DNA of 64,000 nt from Enterococcus sulfureus ATCC 49903 (GTDB lineage Bacteria > Bacillota > Bacilli > Lactobacillales > Enterococcaceae). Positions 26,584 to 36,768 of this stretch are shown here, piece after piece (position 1 is the stretch's first letter; the number at the start of each line of letters is the position of its first letter). Under the pieces are notes generated by a model. It had not been told where the DNA came from. It did no database searches and was given only the letters and a program-made list of their open reading frames with translations. The position numbers were made by a program, and so were the translations under genes. The stretch covers positions 1 through 64,000 of the forward strand of contig NZ_ASWO01000005.1 in the NCBI RefSeq assembly GCF_000407605.1. Reading direction: 5' to 3'.

Positions 26584-27166
26584 ATTGTTTATTGACTAAG
26601 ATTTCATCGATCAAGCCATATTCTTTTGCTTCTGTTGCGGTCATAAAGTTATCGCGGTCAGTATCTTTTTCGATAACTTCAATTGGTTGACCAGTACGTT
26701 CTGCTAAAATACGATTTAAGCGTTCACGTGTTTTTAAGATATGACGTGCAGCGATTTCGATTTCAGTCGCTTGTCCTTGTGCGCCACCTAAAGGTTGGTG
26801 GATCATGATTTCTGCATTTGGTAAGGCAAAACGTTTGCCCTTAGTACCTGCTGTTAATAAGAAGCTTCCCATTGATGCAGCCATTCCCATTACGATGGTT
26901 TGAACATCTGCTTTAACAAAGTTCATTGTATCGTAAATCGCAAGTCCTGCGGTCACACTTCCACCAGGAGAATTGATGTAGATATAGATATCTTTTTCTG
27001 AATCTTGTGCATCTAGGAACAACAATTGTGAGATGATAGAGTTTGCCAAATCATCGGTCACTTGTCCACTTAACATAATAATACGATCTTTTAGTAAACG
27101 AGAGTAGATATCATACGCACGTTCACCTCTTGATGATTGTTCAATAACTGTAGGAATTAAATTCAT
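26582..27166 (-). CDS. clpP: ATP-dependent Clp protease proteolytic subunit
   Basis: A 194-residue serine protease forming the double-heptamer barrel used by ClpX/ClpC/ClpE. The catalytic triad is visible: Ser98 in GMAASMG, His123 in MIHQPLGG, Asp172 in TDRDNFM. The N terminus [10 protein letters not shown] is typical. GAGGAGG precedes the ATG. The promoter is overlapped by a CtsR operator (27245-27261), so stress control is likely. It is a single gene. Confidence 0.97.
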   Translation of the reverse strand: MNLIPTVIEQSSRGERAYDIYSRLLKDRIIMLSGQVTDDLANSIISQLLFLDAQDSEKDIYIYINSPGGSVTAGLAIYDTMNFVKADVQTIVMGMAASMGSFLLTAGTKGKRFALPNAEIMIHQPLGGAQGQATEIEIAARHILKTRERLNRILAERTGQPIEVIEKDTDRDNFMTATEAKEYGLIDEILVNKQ

Positions 27167-27231
27167 TGAAACAGCCTCCTCTAATAGAATGAAATTAGTT
27201 TAACACAAACTAGGGTGAAAACCTAAGAGTA

Positions 27232-27261
27232 AGTATACACACAAGGTCAATAAAGGTCAAA
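27232..27261 (-). promoter_or_regulatory. clpP promoter with CtsR operator
   Basis: On minus: TTGACC (27255-27260), a 17-bp spacer and TATACT (27232-27237). On plus, GGTCAAT-AAA-GGTCAAA (27245-27261) matches the CtsR heptad direct repeat with one mismatch and covers the -35 box. CtsR binding would block polymerase directly. Confidence 0.85.
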
Positions 27262-27338
27262 TAAAAAAACCTGTGTAAATTCGTGTCAAACGCTTAGAAA
27301 AATGCTAGAATAAGAAGAGAAATTAAGGAGGTTCGTAG

Positions 27339-27857
27339 ATGATAGCTTTTGTTACTGGATTGATCGGTGTGTTGGTAGGTGCAGCCATCGTTACGTTTAC
27401 CTTTAATTTACGGATTCGTTACGACGAGCGTAAAGAAAAACGCCAACGTGAGTTAGATCACCGAATTAGAGAAATTGAAACGTTAGTGTTATTAAATAAA
27501 AAAATTAACGAAATTTTAGAAAAACGAATGGTGATGATGGATAAGTATCTAAGCTTTGATGCTTTTGATGACTGTTATATTTCAGTAGATGATTATATCT
27601 ACTTGCAATCTTTTACCGCTCAGAATAGTTTTTATTTACCTAATTATTTCGTAGAAGAGTTTTTCAAAAAAATCGCTACACGTAAAGTCGTCTTATCGCC
27701 TGAAGAAACAGTACAATACGGAGGATATGCCTTTAAAGGTGGTCGGATGTTGATGGAAAGTTTTTCAGATGAAATCAAAGAAATGATCTATGAGCGAAAA
27801 AATCAGGTACAGCAAATGACGGATCAACCGTATACCTATTTTTCAAAACCATTATAG
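27339..27857 (+). CDS. Unknown membrane-anchored protein
   Basis: A 172-residue protein not recognised. Residues about 3-24 form one transmembrane helix, followed by a basic, charged helix (RIRYDERKEKRQRELDHR) likely to be a coiled coil, then a mixed domain rich in Tyr and Phe (about 70-150). It is probably a cytoplasmic domain tethered to the membrane. TAAGGAGG precedes the ATG, and an extended -10 TGCTAGAAT (27303-27311) is a likely promoter. A weak terminator-like hairpin at 27872-27897 separates it from miaA. Confidence 0.78.
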   Translation: MIAFVTGLIGVLVGAAIVTFTFNLRIRYDERKEKRQRELDHRIREIETLVLLNKKINEILEKRMVMMDKYLSFDAFDDCYISVDDYIYLQSFTAQNSFYLPNYFVEEFFKKIATRKVVLSPEETVQYGGYAFKGGRMLMESFSDEIKEMIYERKNQVQQMTDQPYTYFSKPL

Positions 27858-27871
27858 TCGATGTGAATGAG

Positions 27872-27900
27872 GCTGATCTGTACACATACAGGTCAGCTTT
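27872..27900 (+). terminator. Weak terminator-like hairpin before miaA
   Basis: Stem GCTGATCTGTA with TACAGGTCAGC and loop CACA, followed by only three T. Read-through into miaA is plausible. Confidence 0.55.
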
Positions 27901-27937
27901 ATTCGTATCTTGAGAATACAAAAAAAGGAAGAAGCCT

Positions 27938-28867
27938 GTGGAAAAAGTAATCGTAATCGTTGGCCCTACTGCTGTCGGAAAAACAGCGTTGAGTGTCCAA
28001 TTAGCAAAAGAAGTAAACGGTGAGATCATCAGTGGAGACTCGATGCAAGTCTATCGTCAATTAGATATAGGAACAGCCAAAGTCACACCAGCAGAAATGC
28101 AAGACATACCGCATCATTTATTGGACATTTGTGAGTTGACTGAAATGTATTCTGTGGCCGAATTTCAAAAACAAGCGCGTCAAAAAATAACAGAAATCAC
28201 AAAAAGAGGACATATCCCGATCGTTGTGGGTGGAACAGGATTATATATCCAAGCGCTTTTATATGATTTTAAATTAGGTAGTTCGACGAGCGTGACACCA
28301 GAGCAAGAAAAAATCCAACATGAACTTGCTGTGTTAGAACAAACGCATACGCCAGAAGAGATCTGGCAACAATTACAGGCGTGTGATCCGTTAGCAGCTA
28401 AAACAATCCATGTAAACAATACCCGCAAAGTGTTACGTGCTTTAGAAGTGTACCGCACGACTGGAGAAAGTATTGTAGCACCTAAAGAAAACCCTGTCGC
28501 GTTATACGATTATTTTTTAATCGGATTAAATACAGATCGACACGTCTTATATGAACGGATAAACATTAGAGTTGAACAGATGATGCAACAAGGATTAGAA
28601 CAAGAAGCGCGACAATTGCTCGCATATCCTCAGGCGCATGCTTGGCAAGGAATTGGATACAAGGAATTTATTCCTTATTTTCAAGCTCAACAAACGCAAG
28701 AAGAGACGATCGATGCAATAAAAATGTCTTCAAGACGATATGCGAAGCGACAATTGACTTGGTTTCGGAATCGTTTGTCGCCACATTGGTTTGATCTTGT
28801 GAGGCATCCAGAACAGTATGAAACAATCAAAAAACAAGTGCAACATTGGATGGAGGAAACGATATGA
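27938..28867 (+). CDS. miaA: tRNA dimethylallyltransferase
   Basis: A 309-residue enzyme placing an isopentenyl group on A37 of tRNAs that read codons starting with U. The P-loop is GPTAVGKT (9-16); SGDSMQVYRQLDIGTAK and GGTGLYIQ follow, as in the family. The GTG start has AAAGGAAG upstream. Its stop overlaps the hflX start (ATGA), so the two are translationally coupled; miaA-hflX linkage is widespread in bacteria. Confidence 0.95.
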   Translation: MEKVIVIVGPTAVGKTALSVQLAKEVNGEIISGDSMQVYRQLDIGTAKVTPAEMQDIPHHLLDICELTEMYSVAEFQKQARQKITEITKRGHIPIVVGGTGLYIQALLYDFKLGSSTSVTPEQEKIQHELAVLEQTHTPEEIWQQLQACDPLAAKTIHVNNTRKVLRALEVYRTTGESIVAPKENPVALYDYFLIGLNTDRHVLYERINIRVEQMMQQGLEQEARQLLAYPQAHAWQGIGYKEFIPYFQAQQTQEETIDAIKMSSRRYAKRQLTWFRNRLSPHWFDLVRHPEQYETIKKQVQHWMEETI

Positions 28868-30108
28868 AAGAAGAACGAGTACTCATTGTAGGTGTCGAAA
28901 CGGAAGAAAATTATCGCACGTTCCATTCTTCGTTAACCGAAATGCGCCAATTAGTACAAGCAGCGCATGGTGAAGTGGTAGCAGTCATGGAACAAAAACG
29001 TCCGGTAGTCAATCGCCAAACGATTGTGGGAAAAGGAAAACTTGCTGAGATCGCGTTAGCAGTCGATGCTGAAGAAATCGATATCGTCATCTTTAATCAC
29101 GAGTTGACGCCACGACAACACCAAACACTCTCGGATCGATTACAAGTACTCGTCATCGACCGTGTGCAATTGATATTGGATATTTTTGCACTACGAGCAC
29201 GTTCTAAAGAAGGGAAATTACAAGTAGAGCTAGCGCAACTCAACTATCTATTGCCACGTTTAGTCGGACAAGGTGCTGCAATGTCGAGACTTGGAGCAGG
29301 AATTGGTACACGTGGTCCCGGAGAAACGAAGTTAGAGACAGATCGTCGTCACATCCGTAATCGTATGACGAAAGTGAAACGAGAGTTGAAAGAATTAGCG
29401 GCTCACCGTGAACGAACAAGAGAAAAAAGACGTCAAAGTCAGTTGATTCAAGTCGGATTGATTGGATATACCAATGCTGGAAAGTCGACATTGTTAAATC
29501 GGTTGACAGATGCACAAACATTTGAGAAAGATCAACTCTTTGCCACGTTAGATCCATTGACAAAAAAATGGCGTTTGCCAGAAGGATTGATGCTCACGTT
29601 AACGGATACGGTAGGGTTTATGCAAGATTTGCCTACGCAATTGATTGATGCGTTTCATTCTACCTTGGAAGAAAGTCGTGCGATGGATATCTTGTTGCAT
29701 GTTGTCGATGCCTCAGCTAGTGATCGTCAAATTCAAGAAAAAACGGTATTGGCGTTAATGAAAGAGCTCGGTTTAGACCATATCCCCGTATTAACGGTAT
29801 ACAATAAAGCCGATAAACTAGAAGAGGAAAATTTTATTCCTACTGTATTTCCAAATATTTTGATTTCAGCTTATGACAAAGAAAGCATTGCGCTTGTTTC
29901 AAAAGGAATCAAGCAATTGATTATGGAAAAGTTTGACCCATACGTTCTCTCACTACCAGATCAAGAAGCTTATCGTTTAGCCAATTTAGAACGTCAGACA
30001 CTCGTAGTTGCGAAAGAATATGACGAAGAACATGGACAGTATGAGGTCAAAGGCTTCGTTGCTCCTGAAAATCGTACTGATGTTAGTTATTCTGACATGG
30101 AATCTTGA
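28864..30108 (+). CDS. hflX: GTPase HflX
   Basis: A 414-residue ribosome-associated GTPase able to split stalled ribosomes after stress. The N-terminal HflX domain (about 1-190) contains the glycine-rich RLGAGIGTRGPGETKLE. The G domain has G1 GYTNAGKST near residue 200, G3 DTVGF and G4 NKAD. The ATG at 28864 is used because TGGAGG precedes it; a longer frame from 28846 lies inside miaA. The last codons contain the GlnR box (30081-30097) of the next operon. Confidence 0.95.
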   Translation: MKEERVLIVGVETEENYRTFHSSLTEMRQLVQAAHGEVVAVMEQKRPVVNRQTIVGKGKLAEIALAVDAEEIDIVIFNHELTPRQHQTLSDRLQVLVIDRVQLILDIFALRARSKEGKLQVELAQLNYLLPRLVGQGAAMSRLGAGIGTRGPGETKLETDRRHIRNRMTKVKRELKELAAHRERTREKRRQSQLIQVGLIGYTNAGKSTLLNRLTDAQTFEKDQLFATLDPLTKKWRLPEGLMLTLTDTVGFMQDLPTQLIDAFHSTLEESRAMDILLHVVDASASDRQIQEKTVLALMKELGLDHIPVLTVYNKADKLEEENFIPTVFPNILISAYDKESIALVSKGIKQLIMEKFDPYVLSLPDQEAYRLANLERQTLVVAKEYDEEHGQYEVKGFVAPENRTDVSYSDMES

Positions 30109-30133
30109 CACTGTTTTCAACAATTGATATAGT
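30081..30133 (+). promoter_or_regulatory. glnRA promoter with GlnR operator
   Basis: TTGACA (30105-30110), a 17-bp spacer and TATAGT (30128-30133). A full GlnR/TnrA box TGTTA-N7-TGACA stands at 30081-30097 inside the hflX coding end. A second, poorer site (TGACA-N7-CAACA, 30106-30122) overlaps the -35 box, 25 bp from the first. This matches the two-operator autoregulation known for glnRA. Confidence 0.85.
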
Positions 30134-30171
30134 TTGAACTATAGAGGCTGTGAAGAAAGGAAGTGCGGATA

Positions 30172-30564
30172 ATGCGCGAAAAAGAACTTCGACGTTCGAT
30201 GTCGGTTTTTCCGATTGGGACCGTTATGAAATTAACTGATTTAACCGCTCGTCAAATTCGCTATTACGAAGAGCAAGAATTGATCCATCCTGAAAGAAGC
30301 GAAGGCAATCGTCGCATGTATTCGTTAAACGACATTGATGTGTTGTTAGAGATCAAAGATTATCTATCAGACGGCTTAAACATGGCTGGGATCAAACGTG
30401 TCTATGAAATGAAAAAAGAAGAAGAAGAAGCAATCAAACATAAAAAATCCCTAACAGATAATGACGTTCGTCGTATCTTTTACGATGAGATTTTATCTCA
30501 AGGTGGGTTGGCTGGTGGATTAAATCAGCCCAATCCTTATTTACCACGTGGACCAAAACGTTAA
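30172..30564 (+). CDS. glnR: Nitrogen regulator GlnR
   Basis: A 130-residue MerR-family repressor, active when glutamine synthetase is feedback-inhibited. The N-terminal winged helix carries LTARQIRYYEEQELIHPERS and NRRMYS. The C-terminal tail (about 80-130) is the region that senses glutamine synthetase in the Bacillus protein. The ATG at 30172 follows AAAGGAAG; the in-frame GTG at 30163 is inside that site. It is co-transcribed with glnA, 25 nt downstream. Confidence 0.95.
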   Translation: MREKELRRSMSVFPIGTVMKLTDLTARQIRYYEEQELIHPERSEGNRRMYSLNDIDVLLEIKDYLSDGLNMAGIKRVYEMKKEEEEAIKHKKSLTDNDVRRIFYDEILSQGGLAGGLNQPNPYLPRGPKR

Positions 30565-30589
30565 AACAAGAAAGTAAAGGATGTCGAAC

Positions 30590-31930
30590 ATGTCAAAGCA
30601 AGTGCACACGTTAGAAAGTATTAAACAAAGCATACTCAAAGAAAATGTCCGCTTTTTACGGTTGATGTTTACAGATATTATGGGCACGATCAAAAATGTC
30701 GAAGTACCTGTTTCTCAATTGGAAAAAGTCGTTCAAAATAAAATGATGTTTGACGGTTCTTCAATTGAAGGATTTGTTCGAATCGAAGAAAGTGACATGT
30801 ATCTCTATCCAGATCTAGCTACTTGGTTGGTTTTTCCTTGGGAAAGCGAACATGGAAAAGTAGCGCGCTTGATTTGTGATATTTATAATCCAGATGGAAC
30901 ACCTTTTGCAGGAGATCCTCGTGGAAATCTAAAACGCGTCTTACACCAAATGAAAGAAATGGGCTTTAGTGCATTCAACTTAGGACCTGAACCTGAATTT
31001 TTCTTATTTCAATTGGCACAAAATGGTGAAGTGACGACTGAATTAAACGATCGTGGAGGCTATTTTGATTTTGCACCTACCGATCTTGGTGAAAACTGTC
31101 GGCGAGATATCGTGTTAGAATTGGAACGTTTAGGGTTTGAAGTAGAAGCATCCCATCATGAAGTGGCACCAGGACAACACGAAATCGATTTTAAATATGC
31201 AGATGCCATTGAGGCGTGTGATAACATTCAAACTTTTAAATTAGTTGTGAAAACGATCGCAAGAAAACATGGGTTGCATGCTACTTTTATGCCAAAACCT
31301 CTTTATGGAATTAGTGGATCAGGCATGCATTGTAATTTGTCCTTATTTAAAGGGAAAGAAAATGCCTTTTATGATGCGCAAACTGAAGATGGATTAAGTC
31401 AAACGGCGCATCATTTCTTAGCCGGTTTATTGGAACATGCTAAGGGATATACGGCAATTTGTAATCCGACCGTCAATTCCTATAAACGTTTAATCCCTGG
31501 TTTTGAAGCACCGGTATATATTGCATGGTCGAGTCGGAATCGTTCGCCACTCGTACGCGTTCCAGCATCTCGCGGTATTTCGACTCGTTTAGAAGTTCGT
31601 TCGGTCGATCCATCAGCAAATCCTTATCTTGCGATCGCTGCACTATTGCAAGCAGGATTAGATGGGATTTTCCATCATACGACACCACCTGCACCAGTCG
31701 ATCGCAATATCTATGTGATGAATGAGACAGAACGGGTCCGAATGAATATCTTTGATCTACCGTCTACTTTAAACAGTGCATTGCGAGCGCTTCGTAAAGA
31801 TCCAGTGATCCAAAGTGCATTGGGCGAACATATCTATGCAAATTTTGTTGGCGCCAAGCAAATGGAATGGGCAGCATTTCGTCAAACTGTCTCACAATGG
31901 GAACGTGATCAATATTTAGAATTGTATTAA
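30590..31930 (+). CDS. glnA: Glutamine synthetase, type I
   Basis: A 446-residue enzyme making glutamine from glutamate and ammonia. Typical segments are [10 protein letters not shown] (substrate/metal site), [20 protein letters not shown] and [17 protein letters not shown]. It lacks the adenylylation loop of enterobacterial enzymes and fits the GSI-alpha group regulated by feedback inhibition and GlnR. The ATG at 30590 is chosen with AAAGG nine bases upstream; the ATG at 30581 touches that site. The operon ends at 31948-31972. Confidence 0.96.
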   Translation: MSKQVHTLESIKQSILKENVRFLRLMFTDIMGTIKNVEVPVSQLEKVVQNKMMFDGSSIEGFVRIEESDMYLYPDLATWLVFPWESEHGKVARLICDIYNPDGTPFAGDPRGNLKRVLHQMKEMGFSAFNLGPEPEFFLFQLAQNGEVTTELNDRGGYFDFAPTDLGENCRRDIVLELERLGFEVEASHHEVAPGQHEIDFKYADAIEACDNIQTFKLVVKTIARKHGLHATFMPKPLYGISGSGMHCNLSLFKGKENAFYDAQTEDGLSQTAHHFLAGLLEHAKGYTAICNPTVNSYKRLIPGFEAPVYIAWSSRNRSPLVRVPASRGISTRLEVRSVDPSANPYLAIAALLQAGLDGIFHHTTPPAPVDRNIYVMNETERVRMNIFDLPSTLNSALRALRKDPVIQSALGEHIYANFVGAKQMEWAAFRQTVSQWERDQYLELY

Positions 31931-31946
31931 AAATTGGACGGAGAAA

Positions 31947-31973
31947 AAAACAACCAATTGGTTGTTTTTTTAT
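31947..31973 (+). terminator. glnRA terminator
   Basis: Palindrome AAACAACCAATTGGTTGTTT followed by a T run. Confidence 0.87.
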
Positions 31974-32017
31974 ACTAAAAATCAGCTATGATAACTAAAA
32001 CAAAAAGAGGTGAGAAG

Positions 32018-32803
32018 ATGACAGCGATCGTAGTAGTGATTGGTGGATCAGATCCATATGCTGGTGGTGGAATCCAAACCGATTTAATGACTATGCAAGC
32101 ACACAATGTATTTGGCATCAGTGTGTTGACATCGATTGTGACCAATGTGAACGGACGATTTGAAATCCATGGCGTAGCAGAGGAAATCGTAAAAGCACAA
32201 CTCGATTCTTTAACAGATATTCATTTCTCAGCAATCAAAATTGGATTAATAGTCACAAAAGCGCAAGTCGATCTTATTGCAGATTTTTTAACCGAGCATC
32301 CACAAATACCTGTAGTACTAGATCCAGTGTTTGCGCTTAAAGAGACCGATGAACGACAAAATGAATCTTTAGCTAGTTACGTAATGGAACGTTTGGCAAT
32401 GATGAGTACAGTCTGTACACCAAATTTAAGCGAAGCGCGGGCATTGGTTCAAGAAAAACAGCCAGAAACAAAATCGGATTTGACGCAATTGGCTAAACAG
32501 TTGGTCGAACGCTATCACATTCCGATGTGTGTAAAGGGCGGTGCGCGTTTTCTTGATCGTGAAGCAGTCGATGTCTTAGCGACACTCCAAACGTCTCACA
32601 CGTATACGTTACCTCTTTCTACAAAACAGACGACTAATGGTGCAGGGTGCGCCTTTGCTAGTGCCATTGCGGCCAATCTTGCAGTTGGCGCGTCGCTTGC
32701 AAAGGCAGTCGAACAAGCCAAACAGTTTGTGTATGAAAGTATCACACAAGGAATCTATGTGAATGAAACATTTGCCAGTATTTGGCCTAAAGGAGGAATT
32801 TGA
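32018..32803 (+). CDS. Pyridoxine / hydroxymethylpyrimidine kinase (PdxK/ThiD family)
   Basis: A 261-residue ribokinase-fold kinase. The N-terminal GGSDPYAGGGIQTDL binds substrate, VLDPVFA lies in the middle, and TTNGAGCAFASAIAAN near residue 208 is the anion-hole motif (usually GAGD/GTGC). The family phosphorylates either hydroxymethylpyrimidine for thiamine or pyridoxine for PLP; sequence alone does not decide. It overlaps the ECF S-component gene by one base, so the transported vitamin is probably the kinase's substrate. AGAGGTGAG precedes the ATG; the frame from 31988 is rejected for lack of such a site. Confidence 0.87.
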   Translation: MTAIVVVIGGSDPYAGGGIQTDLMTMQAHNVFGISVLTSIVTNVNGRFEIHGVAEEIVKAQLDSLTDIHFSAIKIGLIVTKAQVDLIADFLTEHPQIPVVLDPVFALKETDERQNESLASYVMERLAMMSTVCTPNLSEARALVQEKQPETKSDLTQLAKQLVERYHIPMCVKGGARFLDREAVDVLATLQTSHTYTLPLSTKQTTNGAGCAFASAIAANLAVGASLAKAVEQAKQFVYESITQGIYVNETFASIWPKGGI

Positions 32804-33297
32804 TGACTCGAGCAGTGACACGGTATGCATTATTAAGTGCGATGATTGTCGTGATTTCATTATTTTTTATTGTACCAATTCCCGCAACAGGTGGATTCGT
32901 CAATTTATCGGATGCAGGCATTTATGCGGTAGCGTTATTATTTGGCCCTCAAGCGGGATGGATTGTTGGAGGATTAAGTGGCGGGATGATCGATTTATTT
33001 TCTGGCTATCCACAATGGATCATATTTTCACTGATCATTCACGGATTTCAAGGATACGTTGTAGGCCAGTTTCGACATAAATCACTTCCAAAACAAGCGA
33101 TTGGATTGATTCTTGGCGCAGCGATTTTGATTATTGGCTACGCTCTAGCAACGACATTACTGTATGGTCTAGCGGCTGGGATGGCATCGATTTTAGGGAA
33201 TGTGATCCAAAGTGTAGTCGGAGTAGTTTTAGGTATTCCACTGTTAAAGGTGTTAACACGTGCCTTTCAGTATAGCTATTTTAAAAAGGGAGTGTAA
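32803..33297 (+). CDS. ECF transporter S component (vitamin-binding)
   Basis: A 164-residue integral membrane protein with about five or six helices, of the ECF_trnsprt family, that binds a vitamin and works with a shared energising module (EcfA/A'/T, not in this window). The signature region [25 protein letters not shown] is typical. The ATG at 32803 follows AAGGAGG by six bases and shares one base with the kinase stop. Being coupled to the PdxK/ThiD kinase suggests uptake of a vitamin B6 form or hydroxymethylpyrimidine. Confidence 0.88.
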   Translation: MTRAVTRYALLSAMIVVISLFFIVPIPATGGFVNLSDAGIYAVALLFGPQAGWIVGGLSGGMIDLFSGYPQWIIFSLIIHGFQGYVVGQFRHKSLPKQAIGLILGAAILIIGYALATTLLYGLAAGMASILGNVIQSVVGVVLGIPLLKVLTRAFQYSYFKKGV

Positions 33298-33299
33298 GC

Positions 33300-33842
33300 A
33301 TGGAAAAAATACAAATCCAAACGCAAATGACGGCATTGATAGAAGAAGTGTTAACGGCTGCAACATTAAAATCAGGTCAGCTTTTTGTTTTAGGATGTTC
33401 TACTAGTGAAGTGACAGGCGGTATCATTGGGAAACATTCAAGCAAAGAAGTTGGAGAATGGATCATTGAAGCTGTATTAGCTGTGCTAAAACCAAAAGGG
33501 ATTTTTTTAGCTGTTCAAGGATGTGAACATTTAAACCGAGCTTTAGTCGTCGAAGAAGAATACGCTGAAGCACATGAATTGAGTATCGTTTCAGTTATTC
33601 CACAGTTACATGCAGGAGGTGCGTGTTCGGTTGCAGCATTTGAGCAATTTACACATCCAGTTGAAGTGGAACATGTAATAGCTAAAGCGGGTGTCGATAT
33701 TGGCGATACAGCGATCGGGATGCAAGTCAAGCACGTTCAAGTACCGTATCGACCACAAGTTAAAACGATCGGTGCAGCCCACGTGACCGCACTGACGAGT
33801 CGCCCTAAATATATCGGAGGGCCACGAGCGCATTACGCATAA
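33300..33842 (+). CDS. TIGR01440 / YwlG family protein
   Basis: A 180-residue member of the YwlG (DUF436) family, unknown function. Visible marks are [11 protein letters not shown] near the start, [12 protein letters not shown] in the middle and the C-terminal [13 protein letters not shown]. It lies two bases after the ECF S component and so belongs to the same operon; the same trio occurs in streptococci, which hints at a vitamin-related role, but this is inference from linkage only. Confidence 0.88.
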   Translation: MEKIQIQTQMTALIEEVLTAATLKSGQLFVLGCSTSEVTGGIIGKHSSKEVGEWIIEAVLAVLKPKGIFLAVQGCEHLNRALVVEEEYAEAHELSIVSVIPQLHAGGACSVAAFEQFTHPVEVEHVIAKAGVDIGDTAIGMQVKHVQVPYRPQVKTIGAAHVTALTSRPKYIGGPRAHYA

Positions 33843-33861
33843 AAAATTAAAAACTTTTAAA

Positions 33862-33890
33862 TTGACTTTTGATCGATGAGAAGGTAATAT
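33862..33890 (+). promoter_or_regulatory. pyrG promoter
   Basis: TTGACT (33862-33867), a 17-bp spacer and TAATAT (33885-33890). The expected start falls on the GGGC at 33898-33901, as in Bacillus pyrG. Confidence 0.8.
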
Positions 33891-33897
33891 ACTGTTT

Positions 33898-35629
<1,732 letters not shown>

Positions 35630-35635
35630 TTTTAC

Positions 35636-35674
35636 GAAAAAGGAGGATCTTTTTGAGATTCTCCTTTTATTTTG
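35636..35674 (+). terminator. pyrG terminator
   Basis: Stem AAAAGGAGGATCT with AGATTCTCCTTTT (one G-T pair) and a short loop, then T-rich. Confidence 0.85.
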
Positions 35675-35684
35675 ATAGTTTTAC

Positions 35685-35713
35685 TTGGAAATAAAGGGAA
35701 AATTTGCTAAAAT
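35685..35713 (+). promoter_or_regulatory. fbaA promoter
   Basis: TTGGAA (35685-35690), a 17-bp spacer ending in the extended element TGC, and TAAAAT (35708-35713). Well formed, as expected for a highly expressed glycolytic gene. Confidence 0.72.
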
Positions 35714-35774
35714 ATCAATGTTGGTTAAGTTAAACTTAACAAATAATGCGTTTTTAAATTTAGGAGGAAAAATT

Positions 35775-36647
35775 ATGCCATTAGTATCAGGAACTGAAGT
35801 TTTCAAAGCAGCTCGCGAAGGCGGCTATGCAGTAGGCGCGTACAACACAAACAACCTAGAATGGACTCAAGCGATTCTAGAAGCTGCTGAAGCAAAACAA
35901 GCACCTGTATTAATCCAAACTTCAATGGGTGCTGCAAAATACATGGGTGGTTACAAATTAGTTGTAAACATGGTGAAAGATTTAATCGAATCAATGAATA
36001 TCACTGTTCCAGTGGTACTACATTTAGACCATGGTTCTTATGAAGATGCATTAGAATGTATCGAAGTAGGCTACACTTCTGTAATGTTTGATGGTTCTCA
36101 CTTACCATTTGAAGAAAACGTACGTCTTGCTAAAGATGTAGTTGAAAAAGCTCACGCTAAAGGAATCTCTGTAGAGTGTGAAGTTGGTTCAATCGGTGGA
36201 GAAGAAGATGGAATCATCGGTACTGGTGAATTAGCAGACATCGACGAGTGTGTAAAAATGGTAGAAACAGGAATCGACTTCTTAGCTTGCGGAATCGGTA
36301 ACATTCACGGTGTATACCCTGAAAACTGGACTGGTTTAGCATTTGATCACTTACAAGCGATCGCTGAAGCTGTTGGACAAGATGTACCATTAGTATTACA
36401 TGGTGGATCTGGTATTCCTCAAGATCAAATCGAAAAAGCAATCAAAATGGGTGTTTCTAAAGTAAACGTAAACACTGAATTCCAATTGTCATTTGCAAAA
36501 GCAACTCGCGAATACATTGAAGCTGGTAAAGATTTAGAAGGTAAAGGATTTGACCCTCGTAAATTATTAGCTCCAGGTAAAGCTGCAATTGTTAAAGATT
36601 GTGAAGAACATATTGACTGGTTCGGTTCAGCTGGAAAAGCTAAATAA
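35775..36647 (+). CDS. fbaA: Fructose-1,6-bisphosphate aldolase, class II
   Basis: A 290-residue zinc-dependent aldolase of glycolysis and gluconeogenesis. Metal and substrate motifs are seen in HLDHGSYED, ECEVGSIGGEEDG, GNIHGVYP and LHGGSGIP. The ATG at 35775 follows TAGGAGG; a longer frame from 35685 would start upstream of the -10 box. Codon use looks optimised (many GGT, GAA, AAA), fitting high expression. It has its own promoter and a strong terminator. Confidence 0.96.
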   Translation: MPLVSGTEVFKAAREGGYAVGAYNTNNLEWTQAILEAAEAKQAPVLIQTSMGAAKYMGGYKLVVNMVKDLIESMNITVPVVLHLDHGSYEDALECIEVGYTSVMFDGSHLPFEENVRLAKDVVEKAHAKGISVECEVGSIGGEEDGIIGTGELADIDECVKMVETGIDFLACGIGNIHGVYPENWTGLAFDHLQAIAEAVGQDVPLVLHGGSGIPQDQIEKAIKMGVSKVNVNTEFQLSFAKATREYIEAGKDLEGKGFDPRKLLAPGKAAIVKDCEEHIDWFGSAGKAK

Positions 36648-36659
36648 GACCATATGATT

Positions 36660-36692
36660 GATGACTAGCCTAGGCTAGTCATCTTTTTTTTT
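36660..36692 (+). terminator. fbaA terminator
   Basis: Stem GATGACTAGCC (36660-36670) with GGCTAGTCATC (36673-36683), followed by T9. Confidence 0.92.
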
Positions 36693-36721
36693 CGCCTAAT
36701 CTATGGTAAAATAATGAACGA

Positions 36722-36738
36722 TGCGTCACAATGACGCA
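36722..36738. repeat. Short inverted repeat before murA
   Basis: TGCGTCA-CAA-TGACGCA, a perfect 7-bp dyad about 30 bp upstream of the murA start and just after an extended -10 (TGGTAAAAT). It may be a leader hairpin or an operator. No T run follows. Confidence 0.45.
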
Positions 36739-36768
36739 GAAAGAACGTAAAGCATAGGTGAATATAAA

